The position numbers and the translations under genes are program-made. Below are positions 57,383 to 64,000 of a stretch of 64,000 bases of DNA, one piece after another. The stretch's first letter is position 1. Every line of letters starts with the position of its first letter. The stretch is from JAGVSR01 sp963708775 (lineage in GTDB: Bacteria; Pseudomonadota; Alphaproteobacteria; Rhizobiales; Hyphomicrobiaceae), in NCBI GenBank assembly GCA_963708775.1, contig CAVPTI010000015.1:1-64000 (forward strand), in the 5' to 3' direction. The notes below the pieces were generated by a model. The model made no database searches. It was not told where the DNA came from and worked only from the letters and a program-made list of their open reading frames with translations.

Positions 57383-58888
57383 TTACCCGTGTCGTTTGAG
57401 GCGGCCTCCGAAGGCGAGAATGGCTGCGAGAGGGATGACGACGCCGAGGACGACGGCCGTGACGACGAGCGGCGGCAGGTTGGTGTAGTTGCCGCGTTCC
57501 ACGATGAAGATGCCGTTCAGATACTTGGTGGCGAGCTGGCCCGCGATGAGGGCAAGATTTAGGAACGAGGCCATGAGGGCGAACCAGACGGCGCGCTTGG
57601 CCGGCGGGGCGTAGATCGCAATCAGGGTCAGAAGCGGAACCATGCTGAGTTGGGCGAGGGGCGAGGCAGCAGCCGCGTCAATGATCGCAATGGTGCGGGC
57701 ACCGAAGCCGAAGGTTGCTTCGGTCCATAGATCCACCCGATAGACCAGTAGAAGGTTTGGGATCGACAGAATTCCGCCCAACACCGTCAGCCAAAGCAAT
57801 ACGCGAGCAACGGGTACGCGGGTGATGGCATCCGACAACAGCCAGGCGGCGATCAACGCGATGGCTGCACCGATCTGGCCGAGGATGCCGTAAAACGCTT
57901 CGTCGAAGCCGAGAACGTCGATTGTAAACCAGCGGTAGCCTTCGCCGATACCGGGTGTGGCGCGGAAGAAAAAGATGATCAGCGCCGCGTAGAGAATCTT
58001 GAGGCGCGTGTTGGGATCGATGTCGCTCGTCACGCGGTTCAGCATGGTGACGATAACGGTGAGCGAGACGAGGAACGTGATTTCCTGCGCGTAGGGGACC
58101 TCGTTGTAGCCGATGAGGACAATGAGCGCGCCGAAAGCTAGTCCGCCGCCCAGAATGCGCCAGTCGGTGGGGCGGCTCTCGCCGCTTTCCAAATGAACAA
58201 GGAGTGCGCCGCTGGCGGAGATTGCCGGCACGGCAAGGCCGATCAGAAAAACTGTCTCATACGGCAGCGTGTTGGCAAGATAGCCGGCGAGGCCTGCCAC
58301 CGAGAGAGCGCCGAAAGTTAGCGCCAGACGGCCAAGGATCTGGACCATGCCGAGGTCGTGGTCGATTTCGGATTGCGGTCTCGGCGTCCCATCGAGAGCC
58401 TCGCGTGGGACGACTTCGGTGCTCATCGCGTCAGCCACCACATCCTGCAGCACGACGCCGATCACGGTGACGATTTGGGCAATAATGTAGAGCTGCTCGG
58501 GCGGGGCGAAGGTGATCCATTTGCCGGCCGCGCCGGCGAGAAGGATGAGGCCGGCGGCAATCAGCGAAGCACCGAGAAAGACGTAGCCGCGGCGGCGGGA
58601 GCCTAAGAGCGGGACGGTATCGACCAACTCGCCGAACACCATCTTGACCGCCCAGGGGAGTGTCAGCCAGACGCCAAGATGAGCGAGGGCCGCGGGCGAT
58701 AGCGTCAGTTCCTTTTTTACCCAGAAACTGTCGGCCACCGCGATGATGCCAAGAGCGCCGTAGGCGAAGTAGACCATCAGCAGGGGCAGGTACTGGGGGC
58801 GGAAAGCGCGGATGGGAGCGAGAACGGCGCGGCCCAATAGGTCGAGTACGCGGGCGCCGACGGACTGGGGCAAGCTGGTGGCGGTCAT
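57383..58888 (-). CDS. MFS transporter (folate-biopterin/BT1-like)
   Basis: 501 aa with about twelve membrane segments. Features: LPLLMVYFAYGALGIIAVAD, the acidic FGELVDTVPLLGSRRRGYVF (BT1-type loop between TM2 and TM3), VVLQDVVADAMSTEVV and FFFRATPGIGEGYRWF. These strings resemble the BT1/folate-biopterin transporter branch. It is followed downstream on the same strand by nothing close, and preceded (30 bases) by an acyl-activating ligase. In enterobacteria an MFS lysolipid transporter (LplT) pairs with an acyl-ACP synthetase (Aas), so a lipid role is an alternative. Substrate not determinable by eye. Confidence 0.8.
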   Translation of the reverse strand: MTATSLPQSVGARVLDLLGRAVLAPIRAFRPQYLPLLMVYFAYGALGIIAVADSFWVKKELTLSPAALAHLGVWLTLPWAVKMVFGELVDTVPLLGSRRRGYVFLGASLIAAGLILLAGAAGKWITFAPPEQLYIIAQIVTVIGVVLQDVVADAMSTEVVPREALDGTPRPQSEIDHDLGMVQILGRLALTFGALSVAGLAGYLANTLPYETVFLIGLAVPAISASGALLVHLESGESRPTDWRILGGGLAFGALIVLIGYNEVPYAQEITFLVSLTVIVTMLNRVTSDIDPNTRLKILYAALIIFFFRATPGIGEGYRWFTIDVLGFDEAFYGILGQIGAAIALIAAWLLSDAITRVPVARVLLWLTVLGGILSIPNLLLVYRVDLWTEATFGFGARTIAIIDAAAASPLAQLSMVPLLTLIAIYAPPAKRAVWFALMASFLNLALIAGQLATKYLNGIFIVERGNYTNLPPLVVTAVVLGVVIPLAAILAFGGRLKRHG

Positions 58889-58918
58889 GATGTTCCGGGT
58901 TCTTGCGGTGCCGGCCGG

Positions 58919-60505
58919 CTAAAGAAGCGGGCGGGCTTCGCGGGCCATTTCGAGGGTGGCGGCGTAGTCGACCTTGCCCGACCCCAGGATCGGGATCTGT
59001 TGTGTCACGAGCAGGGCTTTGGGCACCCAGAGTTCCGTGAACCCCTGCTTGCGGGCGTACTCAGCAAGCATACCTTTGTCGGCGTCGGGCTTATCGGTGA
59101 CGAGCACGAGGCTCTCCCCGCGGCGCGGGTCGGGGAGTGGCACGCAGACGTGGGTGTTGTCCGGCCATAGTCCCGAAGCGAGCGCTTCGATTGCGGCCAG
59201 CGACACCATTTCGCCGCCGATTTTTGCAAAGCGCTTGGCACGGCCGCGAATGTGGATGTAGCCGTCCTCGATCGTCACGATATCGCCGGTGTCGTGCCAG
59301 CCACCGGCCGGTGGAACTTTGACGCCAGGAGCATCAGGGAGAATATAACCGGCCATGACATTGGGGCCGCGGACCTCGAGGCGGCCGCCGTCCGCAATGC
59401 CTTCGACCGGCAGGAGGCGCGTCTCGATGCCGGGCAGCGCCCGGCCGACACTGCCATGCCGCTTCTGTTCCGGCAGATTACAGGAGATCACGGGCGAGCA
59501 TTCGGTGGCGCCATAGCCTTCCAGGATTTCGGTGCCGCTGCGGCTCCACATCTCGCGTGTCGATTCCTTTACGCGTTCTGCGCCGGCTACGACATAGCGC
59601 AGGCTATCGGTGTCGCCCTCGTCGGCCGCTCGGGCATACCCCTGCAGAAAGGTGTCGGTGGAAAAGAGTAGCGTTGCTTTCGTTTCCTTGATCAGCTTGG
59701 GGACCTGCTTGTAGTGCAGCGGGCTCGGGTAAAGCACCGACTTCATGCCGCTGAGCAGCGGCATCAGTGTGCCAGCCGTCAATCCGAAGGAATGGAACAT
59801 CGGCAGTGGGTTCATGGCGGTGTCGTCGGCCGAGAGAACGCCCGTTGCATGGGTGAAAATTTGCCGGGCGTTGGCTACGAGATTGGTGTTCGTCAGCGCG
59901 ACGCCCTTGGGTGTGCCTTCCGTGCCGGACGTGAAGAGAATAACGGCGGTATCGTCTGGTGCCGGCCGGCTGCCGGCCGTGGCCAGTGCCGGGGCAAGCG
60001 AGGATACCAGGCCAATCGCTTTATCTCGGCGGCCGATTTCCTTGCGTACGTCTTCAAGGTAGAGCACGCGCGCCTTGCGGCCGGTCGCCCATTCCGTCTC
60101 GGCGATGGCCTCGACGAGATCATCGAGTTTGGCGGTTTCGATGAAACGGCGAGAGGTGACCACCACCGGTAGCGGGCCGGTTCTCACCGCCGATTGGATG
60201 TTGCGAGCGCCGGCGGTGAAGTTGAGAAGACCAGCCGTGCGGCCGAACGCGTTGAGGCCAAAGAGCGTGACCACGAGAGCGGTGACGTTGGGAAGAAGCA
60301 GTCCGGTGGCCTCGCCAAGTGCAGTTTCGCGCTTGAGGCGGCGGCCGAGCACAAGGCTCGCAAGGATCAGGCGGCTGTACGTCAGAGGCTGGCGCTCGGC
60401 GTCTTCGAGGATGACTTTGTCGGAGCCGTGGCGGCGCGCGGCGGCCTGCAGGGCCTGGAACAAGGTCGTTCGGTCAGCTGTGGCGATCAACGTCGTCTCT
60501 GGCAT
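58919..60505 (-). CDS. AMP-dependent acyl-CoA/acyl-ACP synthetase
   Basis: 528 aa from ATG 60505 (MPETTLIATADRTTLF); the frame is open to 60607 without support. The ANL-superfamily motifs are ILFTSGTEGTPKGVALTN (P-loop), YGATECSPVISCN, WHDTGDIVTIEDGYIHI and the C-terminal hinge/Lys region GRAKRFAKIGGEMVSL and GSGKVDYA. It activates a carboxylate with ATP to an acyl-adenylate and then a thioester. Sequence style is like the synthetase half of Aas or long-chain acyl-ACP synthetases; the acyltransferase half is absent. The start is divergent from the Tad pilus gene. Confidence 0.85.
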   Translation of the reverse strand: MPETTLIATADRTTLFQALQAAARRHGSDKVILEDAERQPLTYSRLILASLVLGRRLKRETALGEATGLLLPNVTALVVTLFGLNAFGRTAGLLNFTAGARNIQSAVRTGPLPVVVTSRRFIETAKLDDLVEAIAETEWATGRKARVLYLEDVRKEIGRRDKAIGLVSSLAPALATAGSRPAPDDTAVILFTSGTEGTPKGVALTNTNLVANARQIFTHATGVLSADDTAMNPLPMFHSFGLTAGTLMPLLSGMKSVLYPSPLHYKQVPKLIKETKATLLFSTDTFLQGYARAADEGDTDSLRYVVAGAERVKESTREMWSRSGTEILEGYGATECSPVISCNLPEQKRHGSVGRALPGIETRLLPVEGIADGGRLEVRGPNVMAGYILPDAPGVKVPPAGGWHDTGDIVTIEDGYIHIRGRAKRFAKIGGEMVSLAAIEALASGLWPDNTHVCVPLPDPRRGESLVLVTDKPDADKGMLAEYARKQGFTELWVPKALLVTQQIPILGSGKVDYAATLEMAREARPLL

Positions 60506-60695
60506 TTGAACCGGCTCGGATCTCAGATGCCGCCCCTTGGACACCAAACTGGCGGCTGGTGCAACCCAGCCGCCTCGCGGCCGCGGGAGGGGCGGAGAAT
60601 TTTGCAACTGCGTAAAATTCGAACAATTCGCTTTACCGTCCCGAAGTGCGGAATGGCTAGCCTCGCATTACTGTTCGTTAAGGAGCCTGCGGACA

Positions 60696-62375
60696 ATGCG
60701 CGAACCGGCTGTATGCAAATCGTTATCCCTTCGGTTGTCGCGCACGTGCGGGACCAGTTCATGTAACTTCGTGCAGCGCATGGCCGCCGACGAGCGGGGT
60801 GTCACCGCCGTCATCTTCGGCATCATGTTTTCGGCTCTTTTCTTCCTGGTCGCGCTGTCGCTCGATTACATGGGCGCAACACGCGAACGACAGCGCCAGC
60901 AAGCTGCGATCGACGCTGCGGCTTTGGCGGGATCGCATTATCTGGGCCTTGAGAACGAGGATATCGAAGGGCCTGAGGCGGCAAAGCGTTTCTTTCGCGA
61001 GAACATGGGCGAAGCTTCCCAAGCCGATATCCAAGTCACGCTCGATGGAGACAACGGTACGCTGCAGGCCACAGCGGACAACAAATATCTGACGCGTCTC
61101 TTGAAAGCCATTTTGCCTGTACAGCTGCGCAAAGAGCAGCTCGATATCGGTGTTCGATCGACGGTGGTCAAAGGCGACCGGGTCGAGGTGGCAATGGCGC
61201 TCGACAATTCAGGCTCGATGTCGGGAACGAAGATCGAGGCCCTTAAGCAAGCCGCGAAGGATGCCATCGGAATCATCTTTTCGGGTTCGGATAGCGCGGA
61301 TGATGTGAAGGTCGGGCTGGTTCCCTTCGCTGCAAGCGTGCGGGTGGGCGCGGCGCATCAGTCGGCGAGCTGGCTCTACAAAGGGTCTGAGGCAGTGCTG
61401 TCCCACCCCTTGTTTACGGACAGCACAGGTAAATCACGGTTCGATATTCTGACCGACATGGGGCAATCCTGGGCCGGGTGTGTCGAGGCACGGCCTGCAC
61501 CTTACGACACGAACGACGCGGTTCCCGACGCGGACGACGTCGATACGATGTTCGCACCCATGTTCGCGCCGGATGAACCGGATGACGGCAACGCCACGGC
61601 AGCCGGATATGGAACCAGTGATTATTCCAACAATTACCTCAGCGATTTCGGCGGGCAGTGCCCAACGCCGGAGCAGGTCTGCGTTTCCTGGCGGACGCGG
61701 AACGGTGTCCGAACATGCCGGACGTATGGTCCCGTCCCGATCGGCGTGGTGGAGGCGCAGACGAGGTCCTGCAAATACAAGAGTGTCAATCCCAGCAGCT
61801 TCGAGGGATCGGCTGTCGGGCCCAATCAGTCGTGCACAACACCTGCGGTCACGCCTCTTTCATCGGATCGCGTCCAACTCGTTGCAGAGATCGACAAGCT
61901 CGTGGCGAACGGAAACACGAACATTTCCGAAGGGACTGCATGGGCGTGGCGAGTGCTCTCGCCGACGGCGCCATTCATAGACGGCCGGCCCTACAACGAT
62001 CGCAGCAACAAAAAGATCATGATCGTCATGACCGACGGTGACAACATGTTCGCGACACGGCCAACTCACAACGCATCCGTCTATGCCGCCTACGGCTACG
62101 GCGCGCAGAACCGTCTCTCGAACACCTATTCTTCCGCTGCCTTCAATTCGGGCCTCAACGCCAAGACGCTCTCCGTGTGCGGGAACGCAAAGGAAGAAGG
62201 AATCACTGTGTACACGGTTGCGTTCGGCACGGAGATTTCGACCACCGGTCTGCAGCTCCTGGAGGACTGTGCAACTTCGGAGCGGCACGCCTATATCGCG
62301 TCGGACGAGACGTCGCTCATCAACACATTCCAAAACATCGCCCGCGAGATCTCGAGGCTGCGCGTCGCGATGTGA
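60696..62375 (+). CDS. TadG-like pilus protein with von Willebrand A domain
   Basis: 559 aa from ATG 60696 (AAGGAG 11 bases upstream); upstream in-frame codons overlap the divergent ligase. The N-terminal TadE/TadG region is ADERGVTAVIFGIMFSALFF with one membrane helix and RQRQQAAIDAAALAGSHYL. The vWA domain has MIDAS motif ALDNSGSMSG (Asp-x-Ser-x-Ser) and IMIVMTDGDN, and the C-terminus is SDETSLINTFQNIAREISRL. Four Cys in the insert (QCPTPEQVCVSW and nearby) may form disulphides. It probably belongs to Flp/Tad pilus assembly together with the secretin that follows. Confidence 0.88.
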   Translation: MREPAVCKSLSLRLSRTCGTSSCNFVQRMAADERGVTAVIFGIMFSALFFLVALSLDYMGATRERQRQQAAIDAAALAGSHYLGLENEDIEGPEAAKRFFRENMGEASQADIQVTLDGDNGTLQATADNKYLTRLLKAILPVQLRKEQLDIGVRSTVVKGDRVEVAMALDNSGSMSGTKIEALKQAAKDAIGIIFSGSDSADDVKVGLVPFAASVRVGAAHQSASWLYKGSEAVLSHPLFTDSTGKSRFDILTDMGQSWAGCVEARPAPYDTNDAVPDADDVDTMFAPMFAPDEPDDGNATAAGYGTSDYSNNYLSDFGGQCPTPEQVCVSWRTRNGVRTCRTYGPVPIGVVEAQTRSCKYKSVNPSSFEGSAVGPNQSCTTPAVTPLSSDRVQLVAEIDKLVANGNTNISEGTAWAWRVLSPTAPFIDGRPYNDRSNKKIMIVMTDGDNMFATRPTHNASVYAAYGYGAQNRLSNTYSSAAFNSGLNAKTLSVCGNAKEEGITVYTVAFGTEISTTGLQLLEDCATSERHAYIASDETSLINTFQNIAREISRLRVAM

Positions 62376-62737
62376 GACCAAAGAACCGAATTTCCGGCCT
62401 TTTTTCGTAAATCGCCTGCGCTCCTCTGTGATCCTCCGATGCAGCGTTTGGCCGTGCGGACAACCTGTGGGCAACTTGTGGCCAGAGGGCTTGCCGCAAC
62501 ACACCGTTCAGTCATGCGGGTGGCGCTAGCCCGCAAAAGTCGGGAAAAGATGGACCTTAGCGTCATCCCAGTCGTGGATGCTTGTTTCTCAGTTGCGTTT
62601 CCAGTCGCGTGACACGCGAGCGTTTGGATTGTGGCCAGCCCTTCGTGGGTGATGGCCCTCCCGCTCAAAGTGCCTGTTCGAAAATAAACCCAGAAGAAAC
62701 GGGAGCAGCTTGGCCGCGAGGCCAGGTTCGAAGTTGG
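62376..62737. other. Gap between TadG-like and CpaC genes
   Basis: About 360 bases with no supported gene. The T-rich GGCCTTTTTTCG at about 62397-62408 could be the tail of a weak terminator after the TadG-like gene, but the stem is poor. Presumably it contains the cpaC promoter. Confidence 0.35.
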
Positions 62738-64000
62738 ATGGCGTCAACCGGTTCGTCATGGATTGCGCGTTTGATTGCGGGGTTCGTGTGCATCTCTGCC
62801 ATGTCCCCAGCCTTGGCCGGCGGTGATGTGCTCGAGGGGAACGGGGGCACGCACGATCCGGTGCACCGTTCGGAAATCGTACTTCCGGCGGGCGACGGAC
62901 AGACTTTGGAGCGCAAGATCACCGTGGGGCTCGACAAGTCGGTGCTCATCGATGTTCCTGAAGATCTTTCCAATGTTCTTGTTTCCAATCCGGAGATCGT
63001 CGACGCGGTCGTTCAGACATCACGGCAGGTCTATCTGCTCGCGAAAGCTGTTGGCGAAGCAAATGCGTTTCTCGTGGCCCCGGATGGACGCCGCATTGCG
63101 GTTCTCGAAATCACCGTTAATCGCGATCTGACTGCGCTCAACGATACGATTGCGCGTTTGTTGCCGGGCTCAAAGGTCCGCGCGGAAATGATGGGCGATA
63201 CCGTTGTTCTCGGCGGTTCGGTGATGAACCCTGTCGACGCGAACCGTGCGGCCGACCTTGCTTCGCGGATGGTGAAGTCGAAGGACAAGGTCGTGAACAT
63301 GCTCTCCACCGACGCCAAGGAGCAGGTGCTGCTCAAGGTGCAGGTGGCGGAGATGAACCGCGATGCTCTGCGCCGGATCGGCGTGGATATGCCGGGGGCG
63401 ATCGTGCAGGCGGGGAACTTCACTTTCACCAAAGTCATCCAGAACACATTTCCGGTCACTGGGGGCTTGGTTCCCGGAGCCGTGGCGACTGCCGTCGGTC
63501 TGCCGCCGCTTGCAGCCGCCGGTTCGGCCTTACAGTCGACATGGCAGTCAGGTGGCGACAGCGTAACCACCATGATCCAGGCGCTGGAGCGGGCCGGTGT
63601 GATGAGGACACTTGCCGAACCGACGCTGACGGCGATGTCGGGAGAAACGGCGAAGTTTCTGGCAGGTGGTGAATTTCCAATTCCCGTCGCGCAAGACAAC
63701 AATGCAATCACGATCGAATGGAAGGAATTCGGCGTCAATGTCTCGTTCAAGCCCGTCGTGCTGACGGAAGGTCGGATCAGTTTGACGATCATGGCGGAGG
63801 TGAGCGAACTCTCCACCGAAGGGGCGGTCAGCATCGGGTCGATCTCGGTGCCAGGATTGAAGGTGCGCCGCGCCGAGACGACATTGGAGCTTCCCAGCGG
63901 CGCGACCCTCGCGATGGCGGGCCTGCTCTCGGATGAGACACGGCAAAGTGTCGAGGGCACGCCGGCCTTGAAGAACCTGCCGGTGCTCGGCGCATTGTTC
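62738..64000 (+). CDS. cpaC: Pilus secretin RcpA/CpaC, 3' end beyond window
   Basis: 421 codons visible from ATG 62738. Signal peptide: MASTGSSWIARLIAGFVCIS ... PALA. The CpaC N0/N1 region (LERKITVGLDKSVLIDVPED, LVSNPEIVDAVVQTSRQVYL, BON-like PGSKVRAEMMGDTVVLGGSV) leads into the secretin core (VLLKVQVAEMNRDALRRIGV, MIQALERAGVMRTLAEPTLT, SGETAKFLAGGEFPIPV, VSIGSISVPGLKVRRAETTL, GLLSDETRQ). It forms the outer-membrane channel for the Flp/Tad pilus. The remaining tad genes should lie to the right of the window. Confidence 0.92.
   Translation, partial: MASTGSSWIARLIAGFVCISAMSPALAGGDVLEGNGGTHDPVHRSEIVLPAGDGQTLERKITVGLDKSVLIDVPEDLSNVLVSNPEIVDAVVQTSRQVYLLAKAVGEANAFLVAPDGRRIAVLEITVNRDLTALNDTIARLLPGSKVRAEMMGDTVVLGGSVMNPVDANRAADLASRMVKSKDKVVNMLSTDAKEQVLLKVQVAEMNRDALRRIGVDMPGAIVQAGNFTFTKVIQNTFPVTGGLVPGAVATAVGLPPLAAAGSALQSTWQSGGDSVTTMIQALERAGVMRTLAEPTLTAMSGETAKFLAGGEFPIPVAQDNNAITIEWKEFGVNVSFKPVVLTEGRISLTIMAEVSELSTEGAVSIGSISVPGLKVRRAETTLELPSGATLAMAGLLSDETRQSVEGTPALKNLPVLGALF

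Noticed and set aside
62400..62500. DnaA-box-like strings (TGTGGGCAAC, TTGTGGCC) as a replication origin
   Set aside because: Only loose matches, no cluster of boxes, no AT-rich unwinding region and no origin genes nearby.

Overview
The window is GC-rich alphaproteobacterial chromosome, most likely Hyphomicrobiales (possibly Hyphomicrobiaceae). The evidence is the ordered housekeeping block dapA-smpB ... rpoZ-RSH-pdxJ-acpS-lepB-rnc-era-recO, the DUF3775, DUF2189 and TadG/CpaC proteins, and the protein sequences themselves. The genus call is inference.

Layout. (1) 1-4.6 kb: two secreted proteins, a polyphosphate kinase 2, a broken tyrosine integrase and a DUF2189 membrane protein. (2) 4.87-16.36 kb: a mobile region with two related serine-recombinase modules (conserved leader, DUF3489, DUF2924, small ORF, large recombinase). 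Each ends in the same roughly 77-bp sequence, which contains the 3' half of tRNA-Gln(CTG). The second unit, 7.90-16.36 kb, is bounded by that direct repeat. It carries a RelE/HTH toxin-antitoxin pair, an uncharacterised 563-aa protein and a TOTE-type archaeo-eukaryotic primase-helicase, and it abuts the intact tRNA-Gln gene. (3) 16.6-22.6 kb: ABC-F ATPase, B12-binding protein, DoxX, pirin and LysR. (4) 22.6-28.9 kb: a heavy-metal RND efflux operon whose periplasmic proteins carry His-rich HEGH motifs. (5) 29.0-32.3 kb: a FIST sensor, a hybrid histidine kinase and a LuxR-type response regulator. (6) 32.7-39.8 kb: envelope genes (OmpA/BON protein, a 32-aa membrane peptide, a membrane-anchored triple helix-hairpin-helix protein, alpha/beta hydrolase, soluble lytic transglycosylase). 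(7) 40.1-56.3 kb: core housekeeping genes for lysine synthesis, trans-translation, stringent response, pyridoxine, ACP activation, signal peptidase, RNase III, Era, RecO, topoisomerase IV and arginyl/leucyl-tRNA-protein transferase. (8) 56.5-60.5 kb: small membrane proteins, an MFS transporter and an acyl-activating ligase. (9) 60.7-64 kb: the start of a Tad/Flp pilus cluster (TadG-like vWA protein, CpaC secretin running off the end).

A strong quality caveat applies. About fifty single-base indels break reading frames, and they cluster in patches (0.9-18 kb, 25.7-27.7 kb, 40.2-46.4 kb), whereas 46.4-64 kb has none. They hit essential genes (dapA, smpB, rpoZ, RSH), so most are probably consensus errors rather than real mutations. 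I annotate such genes as single loci spanning their frameshifts and give approximate breakpoints.

The most interesting part is the 8.46-kb tRNA-Gln island. It combines a serine recombinase with a tRNA-type direct repeat and carries a TOTE primase-helicase beside an unrecognised partner protein.
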